Below are positions 54,145 through 62,681 of a stretch of 64,000 nucleotides of DNA, piece after piece. How positions within the stretch are numbered: position 1 is the stretch's first letter; every line of letters begins with the position of its first letter. A program made the position numbers and the translations under genes. The DNA lies in assembly GCF_001026905.1 (NCBI RefSeq), contig NZ_LAQL01000006.1:310001-374000 (forward strand), in the 5' to 3' direction. Source of the DNA: Kiloniella spongiae (GTDB taxonomy: Bacteria > Pseudomonadota > Alphaproteobacteria > Kiloniellales > Kiloniellaceae). The notes under the pieces were generated by a model. That model saw only the letters and a program-made list of their open reading frames with translations. It was not told the DNA's origin and made no database searches.

Positions 54145-54789
54145 TTAGGCCTTTGGGGTGAATTTTTCGGCAACTAGCAAAGCAAATGCCCGAGCACGGT
54201 GGCTCATAGAATGCTTACGTGCCGGTTCCATTTCCCCGAAGGTTATTGTTTCTCCGTCGGCCTGAAAAATAGGGTCATAACCAAACCCTTGCAATCCACG
54301 GGCGGGATGAACAATGGTGCCATCAACACGCCCTTCAAAGACTTCTGTCTTACCATCAGGCCAGGCGAGACAAAGGGCACAAACAAAATAGGCCGCGCGA
54401 TTATCACTGCCTGTCTTGGCGACTTTCTGAAGTTCTTCTTCGACTTTTTCCATGGCCAGAGAGAAATCTTTCTCTGCGCCAGCCCAGCGGGCAGAATAGA
54501 TACCAGGGTCGCCATTCAAAGCAATAACAGCCAAACCACTATCATCTGACAAAGCCGGTAGGCCAGATCCCTTTGCAGCGGCAAGCGCTTTTATTTCCGC
54601 ATTCGCTGCAAAGGTTAGCCCATCTTCGACAGGTTCAGGTAAGCCGAGATCTCCGGCTGAAATAACATCAACGCCATAGGGAGCCAAAAGCTCTGCTATT
54701 TCGCGCAATTTTCCCGGATTATGACTGGCGAGAACAAGTTTACCATCTCGTAGAGTCTTTTCAGAGAGTGCTTTTTCAGCTTGAGGCAT
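54145..54789 (-). CDS. rdgB: XTP/dITP diphosphatase RdgB
   Basis: 214-residue house-cleaning enzyme removing ITP and XTP from the nucleotide pool. [18 protein letters not shown] at about 19-36 and [28 protein letters not shown] in two parts are the signature blocks; [18 protein letters not shown] ends the domain. ATG 54787-54789. Lies 51 bp after rph on the same strand, so rph-rdgB-hemW can form one transcript. Confidence 0.95.
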   Translation of the reverse strand: MPQAEKALSEKTLRDGKLVLASHNPGKLREIAELLAPYGVDVISAGDLGLPEPVEDGLTFAANAEIKALAAAKGSGLPALSDDSGLAVIALNGDPGIYSARWAGAEKDFSLAMEKVEEELQKVAKTGSDNRAAYFVCALCLAWPDGKTEVFEGRVDGTIVHPARGLQGFGYDPIFQADGETITFGEMEPARKHSMSHRARAFALLVAEKFTPKA

Positions 54790-54840
54790 GAGCTTATTTC
54801 CTGCTTGTATTTCTGGTCGTATCTTTTTCTAACGGTAGGT

Positions 54841-55560
54841 TTACGCGCCAGAAATTGCCTGCTTCTGTAATTCTACAAGCTCAGATACACCTTTTTCTGC
54901 AAGGTCTAGCAATGCATTGAACTCGTCACGAGAAAAAGGTTTTTCTTCGGCAGTGCCCTGGATTTCAACAACGCCGAGATCGCCTGTCAGGACAAAATTT
55001 GAATCAGCCTGAGCATTGGAATCTTCGGGATAATCAAGATCCAAAACGGGTGTGCCTTCGAAAATACCGCAAGAAATAGCTGCAACATGGTCTGTCAGTG
55101 GAATATCTTCGATCATGCCGAGTTTCTTCATGTGTTGAAAGGCAAGATGAAGAGTAACAAAACCACCCGTGATAGAAGCTGTTCGTGTGCCTCCGTCGGC
55201 CTGTAGGACATCACAGTCGATTTTGATCTGACGCTCACCAAAACCAGACATATCGGCGACGGCACGAAGGGATCGGCCGATCAGGCGCTGGATTTCCTGT
55301 GTACGGCCGGATTGCTTGCCACGTGCAGCTTCACGGCTTGAACGGCTGTGTGTTGCTCGGGGAAGCATGCCGTATTCGGCAGTGATCCACCCTTTTCCTG
55401 AGTTGCGAAGCCAGGGTGGTGTACTGTCTTCGACTGATGCGGTGCAGAGCACATGTGTATCACCGAATTTAATCAGACAAGATCCTTCGGCATGTTTGCT
55501 GAAGTTAGTTTCAATAGTGACCTGACGCATTTGGTCAGGAGTACGGCCTGATGGACGCAT
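54841..55560 (-). CDS. rph: ribonuclease PH
   Basis: 239-residue phosphorolytic exoribonuclease for tRNA 3' ends. [20 protein letters not shown] opens the protein, and [19 protein letters not shown]-type blocks, [21 protein letters not shown] and [20 protein letters not shown] are typical. ATG 55558-55560. In alphaproteobacteria rph is normally next to hrcA, divergently; here 4 kb of other genes separate them. Confidence 0.97.
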   Translation of the reverse strand: MRPSGRTPDQMRQVTIETNFSKHAEGSCLIKFGDTHVLCTASVEDSTPPWLRNSGKGWITAEYGMLPRATHSRSSREAARGKQSGRTQEIQRLIGRSLRAVADMSGFGERQIKIDCDVLQADGGTRTASITGGFVTLHLAFQHMKKLGMIEDIPLTDHVAAISCGIFEGTPVLDLDYPEDSNAQADSNFVLTGDLGVVEIQGTAEEKPFSRDEFNALLDLAEKGVSELVELQKQAISGA

Positions 55561-55713
55561 GATATGCCCTCGATATTAAAATAGATGTTGGGCGGAAGCT
55601 ACCTTATGGTTCCTGCTACGTCCAGTAGGATCAGGTGTCCAGATTGATCAGACTTTTGAAAGGTTCTAATTGTTTATGCCGATTATCATGTGAAAGATTA
55701 TAGGGTTTGAAAT

Positions 55714-57201
55714 TTATAATCTTTCGGGTGATGTTTCTGGCGCAGGGTTTAAAATTCTCTTGGCGTTGTCTCTATTTTTTAATTTGACGAGATAGATAGC
55801 CAAGAGACTGGCGATAAAGAGAACAGGCAAGAATATTGCGTGAACCCAATAGGCTGTTTGTTCTACAATTTGTAGGCTTGCCCCATCTTGGAAACCAATC
55901 ATTGCGGCGGGAATACCTGCGACAGCAGGGCCAAGGGCGCCGCCACACATTTGAAGGGTTGGAATTGCACCGGATCGCTTATCCTGTTCATGGCTTGGGC
56001 CTGATTCGATAATGATAGATGACAGGTCAGCCCAAAAGATGCCAAAGCCAGCTCCTGCTAAAAATATCGAAACCGTCAAAGACCAAAGCGGGCCGCCGTA
56101 AAGGAATTGAGCGATGCCAAATAGTCCCAAGAATGCAGTAAAGACGCCTGCGGGAATAAGGTATAGGCGCCATCGGTTATTTTGCGGAAGTTTTGCGCAA
56201 ATCAGGGCGGCAACTGTCCAGGATATTGATTCCAAAGCAACCATAAATCCGGCGGCAAGGGGGGAGAAGCCATGGACTTTTTGTAAGATATAAGGGCCGT
56301 AAACCATAAATGATATAGAGGAGACCATCGCGAGAAAGATGATCGTTACGCCTGTCCCAGCGATAGTGAAAAGGCTGAGGCCGTGTTTTGGTAATAGGGA
56401 TGAGATGGATTTTTTATCTCTATGAAGAAGGTATCCTAGTAAAACCAGGCCGATAATGAGAAAAGCCAAGGCATAGTCGGGTTCCCGGTTGCCCATCGCG
56501 ATAATAAGAACTGCAGATCCCAACAGTCCTAGTCTGAAAAACGGTAGGGGTGTTTTTGATTCTGTTTCTTTGGAAGAAGTCGCATTTTCTTTCTTGGGAA
56601 AATTGCTGCGTACAAGAAGTACAAACAAAATTGCACAAATTGTTATGATATAAAAACCAGTCCGCCAGCCTACGGTTTGTGCAAAGATTCCACCTGCAAG
56701 GGGACCGCCGACAGAGGCAATACCCCAGACAGCTGATTCCATCGCGAAAACCGTCGGCCACAGATGACGAGGAAAGAGATCTGCAATTACGGTATAGCAG
56801 CTGGCGAGAACTAAGCCCCCACCCACGCCCTGAACAATGCGGGAAAGCAGAAACATTTCCATGGATGGGGACAAGCTTACCAGAAGAGAGCCAACAGCAA
56901 AGATGGCTCCACCGATAGAAAGAATCGCTCTGCCGCCAATTTTGGTTTTTGTGGTGCCTGCTGCAAGTGAGGCAATCATAGCGGCCGTGGTATAGAGCAG
57001 AGCGGACCAGTTGATAAATTCCAGCCCATTGAGGTCATCAACAGCGGAAGGTAACAGTGTCGATGTAATTAAACTGTTCAAGGCATAAAGCGCCACACCC
57101 ATACAAACGATGACAAGATGTAGGATATTCTGTGGTGTCATCTTTGCATTATTATTGGAAGCTTCTGGGGTGAGTGCTTCTGTTTGTGTATGAGTGGACA
57201 T
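55714..57201 (-). CDS. MFS multidrug-type exporter (DHA2-like)
   Basis: 495-residue transporter with about 14 membrane helices. The N-terminal half shows LFPRHLWPTVFAMESAVWGIASVGGPLAGGIF around the motif C region (GPLAGG), and RIVQGVGGG. This is the drug:H+ antiporter 2 branch, usually exporting lipophilic compounds. It is divergent from a SufR-like regulator with palindromic DNA between. ATG 57199-57201. Substrate unknown. Confidence 0.9.
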   Translation of the reverse strand: MSTHTQTEALTPEASNNNAKMTPQNILHLVIVCMGVALYALNSLITSTLLPSAVDDLNGLEFINWSALLYTTAAMIASLAAGTTKTKIGGRAILSIGGAIFAVGSLLVSLSPSMEMFLLSRIVQGVGGGLVLASCYTVIADLFPRHLWPTVFAMESAVWGIASVGGPLAGGIFAQTVGWRTGFYIITICAILFVLLVRSNFPKKENATSSKETESKTPLPFFRLGLLGSAVLIIAMGNREPDYALAFLIIGLVLLGYLLHRDKKSISSLLPKHGLSLFTIAGTGVTIIFLAMVSSISFMVYGPYILQKVHGFSPLAAGFMVALESISWTVAALICAKLPQNNRWRLYLIPAGVFTAFLGLFGIAQFLYGGPLWSLTVSIFLAGAGFGIFWADLSSIIIESGPSHEQDKRSGAIPTLQMCGGALGPAVAGIPAAMIGFQDGASLQIVEQTAYWVHAIFLPVLFIASLLAIYLVKLKNRDNAKRILNPAPETSPERL

Positions 57202-57217
57202 GGCGGGAACCTTAAAT

Positions 57218-57282
57218 AAAAAAGTATTTTCTTTTCTTATTGATTTTCTACGTCAAATAATTAAAAAAGCAAATACTTTTTT
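57218..57282. promoter_or_regulatory. 12-bp inverted repeat in the MFS/regulator divergent region
   Basis: AAAAAAGTATTT (57218-57229) and AAATACTTTTTT (57271-57282) are perfect complementary arms 41 bp apart, across the whole divergent promoter region. They could be two half-operators joined by a loop. Confidence 0.6.
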
Positions 57283-57293
57283 TAATTGAATTA

Positions 57294-57309
57294 ATTGAGT
57301 ATACTCAAT
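57294..57309. promoter_or_regulatory. perfect 16-bp palindrome, operator candidate
   Basis: ATTGAGTATACTCAAT is its own reverse complement and ends 4 nt before ATG 57314 of the SufR-like gene. Binding there would block its own translation start region or promoter, suggesting autoregulation. Confidence 0.75.
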
Positions 57310-57313
57310 CTCT

Positions 57314-58081
57314 ATGAAAAAGAATGCAAAGACAGAAGATGCTATCATGGCGTTCCTAAAGGCACGTGGTGCAATGCAAGCGATTGATTTGGCAAAAGAA
57401 TTGTCAATGACAGCAATCGGTATGCGGCAACATCTAAAGCGTATGTCTATGGAAGGTATGATCCAAAAGGCAGTCGTAGATGTTTCTACATCCGGTGCAG
57501 GTCGACCAGCTGTAAGTTGGGAATTAACAGCGGAGTCCCATAATACTTTTGGTGATTCTCATGCCCTTTTAACAAAGGATTTAATTGAAAGTGCCCGTGC
57601 CGTATTCGGTGATCAAGGTGTTGATCAACTGGTGAGCTATCGCGAGCAACAGACTCTTAAAAGCTATGCTACTGCTCTTTCAGAAGCATCATCGCTTGAA
57701 GATAGAGTGCAGAAGTTAGTTGAATTGCGAGATCAGGAAGGATATATGGCATCAGCTGAATCTGATAATGATGGTGGCTATCTTTTTATTGAAAATCACT
57801 GTCCTATCTGTACGGCGGCGGCGATCTGTCAGGGGTTTTGCCGAGCTGAGTTATCAGTTTTCAGGTCAGTTCTTGGGCCTGATGTTGATGTGGAGCGTGC
57901 AGAATATTTGTTAGAAGGGGGACGCCGTTGTAGCTATCGTATTCGCCCTAATAATTCGGGTCGCTCGCAGACAACAGGAAAGCTGATAGATCAAGGTGCG
58001 AGTAACCTTGTGAAAGAAACGCTGGATAAAGATTCCGAACATTCATCGCACCAAGCACGCTATTTGATTATCGAAGAATAG
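57314..58081 (+). CDS. SufR-like Fe-S winged-helix transcriptional regulator
   Basis: 255-residue regulator. The N-terminal winged helix (about 7-70) has KARGAMQAIDLAKELSMTAI and the RQHLKRMSMEGMIQK recognition region. The C-terminal half has HCPICTAAAICQGFCRAELS and a later RRCSYRI, giving four cysteines that match the Fe-S ligand pattern of SufR-type regulators. It lies divergent from the MFS exporter. ATG 57314. SufR normally governs Fe-S assembly genes; here the neighbour suggests a stress-export role, which is inference. Confidence 0.85.
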   Translation: MKKNAKTEDAIMAFLKARGAMQAIDLAKELSMTAIGMRQHLKRMSMEGMIQKAVVDVSTSGAGRPAVSWELTAESHNTFGDSHALLTKDLIESARAVFGDQGVDQLVSYREQQTLKSYATALSEASSLEDRVQKLVELRDQEGYMASAESDNDGGYLFIENHCPICTAAAICQGFCRAELSVFRSVLGPDVDVERAEYLLEGGRRCSYRIRPNNSGRSQTTGKLIDQGASNLVKETLDKDSEHSSHQARYLIIEE

Positions 58082-58093
58082 AGTTGTCTTAGT

Positions 58094-59245
58094 TTATATG
58101 CAGCTGCAGCTTAAGGGCGGAAAGCCGTTGAATCCGACAGAAGAATAAGTTGTTGTGTAGGCACCTGTCGCATGAATACGGATTTTGTCACCGGATTTTA
58201 GGTCGAGCGGCAGCTGATAGTTAAATTTCTCATAGAGCACATCGACGCTATCGCAACTTGGTCCGGCGAGAATGACAGGCCCAAGGTTGGTATCAGCTTC
58301 TTTTCCAACCACAGTAATGGGATATTTGATGGCTTCATCAAGACATTCAGCCAAGCCCGAGAAGATGCCAATATCCAGATACACCCAACGCTTTTCTTCT
58401 TCAGCATTCTTGCGTGAGACTAAAACAACCTCTGCTTCGATAACACCCGCATCACCGACAATATAACGACCTGGTTCGATAATGATCTTAGGACAGTTGT
58501 CACCGAAATGCTTTTCCAACGCAGCGGAGAGAGAACCCCCGTATTGTGCGATGGAAGGTACATGCGCATTGTAGGCTGTTGGAAAGCCACCACCTAGATT
58601 GAGTGTGGATAGCTCAATACCTTGTTCTTTTAGATCTTTATAAATATCGTGAATCTGTTCAAGGGCGTTATCCCATTGGCTTATCTGTGTTTGCTGTGAT
58701 CCCACATGGAATGAAAGCCCTATTGGTTGTAAACCAAGATTGATTGATTTCAACAATAGCCCTCTGGCCATTGTTGTGGAGCACCCAAACTTGTGACTGA
58801 GAGGCCAGTCAGCACCGGCACAGTCGACAAGAACACGACAATAAACATCAGAGCCAGGGGCAAGAGAGGCTATCTTTTGTAATTCTTCTTCGCTATCAAA
58901 GGCATAACTTCGAATGCCGAGTGTAAAAGCCTGACTTATATCACCCTGTTTTTTTATCGTATTCCCAAAAGAGATAGATTTGGCGGGAATGCCGAGCGAG
59001 AGACAAAGCTTGATTTCTGTTATACTTGCTGCATCAAAACAGGAGCCGATGTCTTTGAGGCAAGATAGAATTTGGGGTTCAGGATTGGCTTTTACGGCGT
59101 AATAAATTGAGGCTTCTGGTAACGCTGAGGCCAGATTCTTGAAATTGCTTGCTACTTTATCAAGATCAATGGCCAGATGAGGTTCGTCAAAGGAGTTCTG
59201 TGCGAAAAATGCGTCCAGTTTTGTCGTTAGAGTGCCAATACTCAT
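58094..59245 (-). CDS. type III PLP-dependent ornithine/lysine/arginine decarboxylase
   Basis: 383 residues from ATG 59245. A longer reading to ATG 59395 adds 50 residues, but its N-terminus does not match the family. The alanine-racemase-like barrel carries IYYAVKANPEPQILSCL with the PLP lysine, and SFGNTIKKQGDI follows. LNLGGGFPTAY binds PLP phosphate, and the C-terminal GPSCDSVDVLY has the catalytic cysteine/aspartate of ornithine decarboxylases. Substrate (ornithine vs lysine) is not fixed. Product would feed putrescine/cadaverine pools. Convergent with the SufR-like gene, 12 bp apart. Confidence 0.92.
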   Translation of the reverse strand: MSIGTLTTKLDAFFAQNSFDEPHLAIDLDKVASNFKNLASALPEASIYYAVKANPEPQILSCLKDIGSCFDAASITEIKLCLSLGIPAKSISFGNTIKKQGDISQAFTLGIRSYAFDSEEELQKIASLAPGSDVYCRVLVDCAGADWPLSHKFGCSTTMARGLLLKSINLGLQPIGLSFHVGSQQTQISQWDNALEQIHDIYKDLKEQGIELSTLNLGGGFPTAYNAHVPSIAQYGGSLSAALEKHFGDNCPKIIIEPGRYIVGDAGVIEAEVVLVSRKNAEEEKRWVYLDIGIFSGLAECLDEAIKYPITVVGKEADTNLGPVILAGPSCDSVDVLYEKFNYQLPLDLKSGDKIRIHATGAYTTTYSSVGFNGFPPLSCSCI

Positions 59246-59562
59246 ATGATTAATCACTATTCCTAATAGGATTATCGGACCTATGCCGAAATAAATACTC
59301 AGGCTTGGCCTAACTAAACGAAAGCTTTGCCCAACCCATCTACAGACCTCTCTTAATTTGAAAGGGTCTTTAAGAGGTATCGGGTTTTGATGCAAGCGCT
59401 AGTTTTCGTGAGCCCAGCCTTGACCGGAACATTGACCAGAGCATTCATCGGATCATTTACTGGGGCATTGACCGGGGCTTTGCGGCTAACTAGATTAGTA
59501 GCATGCAAATAGGTGGATAAGGATCGCTTATTTAACGGTAATGGAATTTAAAAGGTAATTCT
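59246..59562. other. intergenic region decarboxylase / hrcA
   Basis: 317 bp. It holds the five-copy 12-bp repeat at 59420-59479 and the leader of hrcA with AAAGG (59551) before GTG 59563. I did not see a CIRCE inverted repeat (TTAGCACTC-N9-GAGTGCTAA) here or elsewhere in the window. Confidence 0.6.
59420..59479. repeat. five degenerate 12-bp tandem repeats
   Basis: TTGACCGGAACA, TTGACCAGAGCA, TTCATCGGATCA, TTTACTGGGGCA and TTGACCGGGGCT lie head to tail. The unit is a multiple of three, but no start codon or gene covers it in a credible frame. Confidence 0.75.
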
Positions 59563-60639
59563 GTGAAATTTAATGAGACATCCCTGATATCCGGCGCAAT
59601 TGCTGGTATGAATGATCGGTCCCGCGAGATTTTCCGCCTTGTGGTCGATGCTTATGTGGAAACGGGGGAACCCATCGGGTCCCGGACACTATCACGCAAG
59701 CTGGGTATGGATCTGTCGGCGGCAACTATTCGCAATGTGATGGCAGATTTAGAGGATATGGGACTTTTATTTGCCAAACATACCTCTGCAGGACGCCTGC
59801 CAACCGATGTTGGACTACGGCTTTATGTGAACGGCTTGCTGGAACACGGGAATCTCAGCAAGGATGAGCGCAGCCAGATAAAAGCACAGTGTGCCGCCGG
59901 GGGTAAATCTATGCCCCAATTATTGGAAGAAGCTACCGGTATGCTATCGGGGCTTTCCCAGTGTGCAGGATTGGTTGTCGCGCCTAAATTATCTGAACCT
60001 CTAAAGCATATTGAGTTTGTTTCTCTTGCACCTGGACGGGCCTTGGTTGTGTTGGTCTCTGATTCGGGATCTGTAGAAAACAGGGTTGTTGATATTCCTT
60101 TGGGGTTGCCGCCTTCTGCCCTTGTGGAAGCGTCAAATTTTTTGGCCGCGCGGTTGATCGGACGGACGCTGGAAGAGGCGATACAGGAGATTCAAACCGA
60201 ACTCAAAGAACATCAGGCCATGTTGGATCAGGTTTCGCAGAAAGTTGTCGAACTGGGATTGGCAACATGGGCAGAGGATATCAATGGCAGTTCTAATGGC
60301 GCGTTGATTGTAAGAGGGCAGGCGCAGTTGCTTGAAGATATAAATGCCCTTGAAGATCTGGAAAGGGTACGCCATCTATTCTCTGCGTTGGAAAAACGTG
60401 AGTCTCTCGTCCGGCTGTTAGAAATGACAAAAACGGCAGAGGGTGTTCAGATCTTTATCGGATCTGAAAATGAATTGTTTGCCCAAGCGGGGTGTTCTGT
60501 AGTAATGGCACCTTATAAAAATACTCGGCAACAAGTTGTCGGGGCGATCGGTGTCATTGGTCCAACGCGAATTGACTATGCCCGAATCATTCCGATGGTG
60601 GATTATACCGCCAAAATACTTGGTCGAATGGTTGGATGA
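59563..60639 (+). CDS. hrcA: heat-inducible transcription repressor HrcA
   Basis: 358-residue repressor of groE/dnaK operons. MNDRSREIFRLVVDAYVETGEPIGSR, written in two blocks, and SRKLGMDLSAATIRNVMADLEDMG form the winged helix. The IIYR-like dimer/GAF part continues to IIPMVDYTAKILGRMVG. The start is GTG 59563. Its cognate CIRCE operator is not visible in this window, so its targets (for example groESL) are probably elsewhere. Same strand as grpE, 79 bp apart. Confidence 0.96.
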   Translation: MKFNETSLISGAIAGMNDRSREIFRLVVDAYVETGEPIGSRTLSRKLGMDLSAATIRNVMADLEDMGLLFAKHTSAGRLPTDVGLRLYVNGLLEHGNLSKDERSQIKAQCAAGGKSMPQLLEEATGMLSGLSQCAGLVVAPKLSEPLKHIEFVSLAPGRALVVLVSDSGSVENRVVDIPLGLPPSALVEASNFLAARLIGRTLEEAIQEIQTELKEHQAMLDQVSQKVVELGLATWAEDINGSSNGALIVRGQAQLLEDINALEDLERVRHLFSALEKRESLVRLLEMTKTAEGVQIFIGSENELFAQAGCSVVMAPYKNTRQQVVGAIGVIGPTRIDYARIIPMVDYTAKILGRMVG

Positions 60640-60718
60640 AAGTAGCTGGATAAACAGGGCTGAAATCTTGTGATATCCCAAAGCTGGTAACTTAAAAGAG
60701 AAGATTGGTTAGCGGAAA

Positions 60719-61363
60719 ATGTCCGAAACGGAAAAACAAAATTCGGAAGAGAATGTTGTTGCTGAAGATCAGATTCCAGATGATCTTGTAAACGAAGAAG
60801 CAGCCGATGAAGCAACCGTTGATACCGGGTCTGCCGCTGAAGAAGCAAAGTCAGATGCCGTAAGAGTTGCTGAACTGGATGCACAGAATGCACAGTTGAC
60901 TGACAAGTTGTTGCGTACAATGGCGGATATGGAAAACCTTCGTAATCGCACACGTCGTGATAAAGAAGATGCCATCAAGTACGCACCGCAAAAGTTGGTG
61001 ACTGATCTGATTGGTGTGATGGATAACCTTCAGCGTGCACTTTCTGCTGTTTCCGAAGAAGCGGCTGAAGGGAACGAAGATCTAAAAACGCTTCGCGATG
61101 GTGTTGAAATGACCAATCGTGAAATGTTGAAAGTCTTTGAAAGGTATAACATTACTGAAGTCGAGGCGTTGGGTGTCCGCATGGACCCGCACAGCCACGA
61201 AGCGCTGTTTGAAATTCCTGATCCTTCCCAACCGGAAGGCACAATTGTACAGGTTATTCAACCAGGTTTCCGTCTGCACGAGCGTCTACTGAGACCAGCA
61301 CGTGTTGGCGTTGCCAAAGGTGGCCCGGTTGCAGGTGCAGAAAAAGTGGATACAACAGCTTAA
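60719..61363 (+). CDS. grpE: nucleotide exchange factor GrpE
   Basis: 214-residue DnaK cochaperone. An acidic N-terminus of about 50 residues precedes a long helix (ELDAQNAQLTDKLLRTMADMENLRNRTRRD in part). The C-terminal beta domain includes RMDPHSHEALFEIPDPSQPEGTI and QVIQPGFRLHERLLRPARVGV. ATG 60719. Downstream a terminator separates it from convergent alkB; dnaK is 1.3 kb further on the same strand. Confidence 0.97.
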   Translation: MSETEKQNSEENVVAEDQIPDDLVNEEAADEATVDTGSAAEEAKSDAVRVAELDAQNAQLTDKLLRTMADMENLRNRTRRDKEDAIKYAPQKLVTDLIGVMDNLQRALSAVSEEAAEGNEDLKTLRDGVEMTNREMLKVFERYNITEVEALGVRMDPHSHEALFEIPDPSQPEGTIVQVIQPGFRLHERLLRPARVGVAKGGPVAGAEKVDTTA

Positions 61364-61386
61364 ATTTTTTTGTTGTTTAAAGTCAG

Positions 61387-61418
61387 AAAGCCGGTGCATT
61401 TTTGTGCCGGCTTTTTTT
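61387..61418. terminator. terminator after grpE
   Basis: AAAGCCGG pairs with CCGGCTTT over 8 bp around a 12-nt loop, followed by seven Ts. It lies between convergent grpE and alkB. Confidence 0.85.
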
Positions 61419-61486
61419 ATGGGGGTATTTAAAAAAACAGCGTCATGGGTGGGATGATCTATTGCACCGCCCTAGGAGAGAGATGG

Positions 61487-62095
61487 CTAGGCTTTGTTTA
61501 CTCTGCGGAGTGTGAGGTTAATACGTCCGCCATTTTTCAGCAGCTGACTTGAGCCGTATAAAATGCGGTCAATGCCATGATAGGCATTTCGTGCTTCGCC
61601 ACCAAGTATAACGATGTCGCCAGAATTTAGTTTGGTTGATGTTGTCGGTCCCTGCCGTTTGAGGCCCCCAAGACGAAAGAGGGCACTATCACCTAGTGAT
61701 ACAGAAAGGACTGGTGCGTTAAAATCCTGTTCGTCCTGATCCCGGTGAAGGCCCATTTTGGCTTTTTCGTTTTGATAGTAATTTAGCAGACAGCATTCTG
61801 GGGGCTCAGTATAACCAGTCAAATCGGACCAGATTGAAAGTAACTTGTCCGGAATGGGGAGCCATGGGCGTTTTGTGACGGGATGAAAGCTTTGATAGCG
61901 GTAGCCCCCCGCCTTGTCCGATACCCAGCCAAGAGATCCAAAAGATGTCATGGCGACAGAAAAGGGTTTGTCGGTTTTGGGCATTGAAGGTTGGAAGAGA
62001 TGATTTGATTTAATCATCTCTCTAATTTCAGTTAAGAGATTTTCCTGTTCTTCTCTGGTGAGATATTCCGGATGGTATTCAAAACCGGCAATCAT
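61487..62095 (-). CDS. alkB: alpha-ketoglutarate-dependent DNA dioxygenase AlkB
   Basis: 202-residue repair enzyme removing methyl groups from 1-methyladenine and 3-methylcytosine. The Fe ligands are LHRDQDE (H-x-D) and YHGIDR (distal His), and NLTLRRV supplies the arginines binding 2-oxoglutarate. LLNYYQNEKAKMGLHRD is the family core. ATG 62093-62095. It is inserted between grpE and dnaK, which are usually adjacent, and pairs in function with ogt at 4730. Confidence 0.95.
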   Translation of the reverse strand: MIAGFEYHPEYLTREEQENLLTEIREMIKSNHLFQPSMPKTDKPFSVAMTSFGSLGWVSDKAGGYRYQSFHPVTKRPWLPIPDKLLSIWSDLTGYTEPPECCLLNYYQNEKAKMGLHRDQDEQDFNAPVLSVSLGDSALFRLGGLKRQGPTTSTKLNSGDIVILGGEARNAYHGIDRILYGSSQLLKNGGRINLTLRRVNKA

Positions 62096-62152
62096 TTATT
62101 GGCTACTTTATGTTTATGGCTAAAGTTTATTTGCTGAGGTTTTATCTAGGAT

Positions 62153-62395
62153 TCATTTCTGTGAGGTATCTTGAGGATTAATGATTCGCGTTTGTCGCTT
62201 TTCTAGCAAGCGCATTGTAAAAAAGAGTAGTCCGCCAATGAGAGTCACGGCGAGGCCGAACCACTGTACAATTTCGTTTTTCAGAACATAGTGCGCTGTG
62301 AGCATAACAACGATTCCAAACAGTACGTCTCCAATCGCAATCCACTTTATTAGTGTCCGGATATTGGGGCTGATTTTGGCTTTCTTTGTGTTCAT
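62153..62395 (-). CDS. hypothetical small membrane protein
   Basis: 80 residues from ATG 62395 (TTG 62425 is an unlikely upstream start). Two hydrophobic helices, at about 17-34 (IAIGDVLFGIVVMLTAHY) and 40-60 (WFGLAVTLIGGLLFF), are joined by a short loop with KNEIVQ. Basic N-terminus and C-terminus suggest both ends in the cytoplasm. No family recognised. 57 bp downstream on the minus strand is alkB. Confidence 0.7.
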   Translation of the reverse strand: MNTKKAKISPNIRTLIKWIAIGDVLFGIVVMLTAHYVLKNEIVQWFGLAVTLIGGLLFFTMRLLEKRQTRIINPQDTSQK

Positions 62396-62544
62396 GACGG
62401 CTAAATTCCCGGAATATTCGCGCAATGATTTACCTGAAAAATATCATAATAAAGGTGAGCGCGAAATTATTATATCACTAATCTATTGATTCATAATGTA
62501 ATTTAACTTTCCTGAAAAACCTTATTTTTTTAGGCATATTGTTC

Positions 62545-62574
62545 CTTGCAGTCCAAGCTCTGGCTGCATATATA
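62545..62574 (+). promoter_or_regulatory. candidate RpoH-type promoter of dnaK
   Basis: CTTGCA (62545-62550), then 16 nt, then CATATATA (62567-62574) fits the alphaproteobacterial sigma-32 pattern (CTTG -35, CxTATNT-like -10) moderately well. It lies about 108 nt upstream of the dnaK ATG. Confidence 0.5.
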
Positions 62575-62681
62575 CTCCGTGAGCCCAAAAGAAGGGTTCA
62601 CCCCTCAAAAGGGACCAGCCGGCAGTGCTTGGCATTAAGGCTGCCAAATCGGTTTGCTATATATAAGTGTGAGGAATAAAC

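Noticed and set aside
59246-59395. 50-residue N-terminal extension of the decarboxylase.
   Set aside because: The extension does not resemble the family, and the ATG at 59245 gives the expected length.
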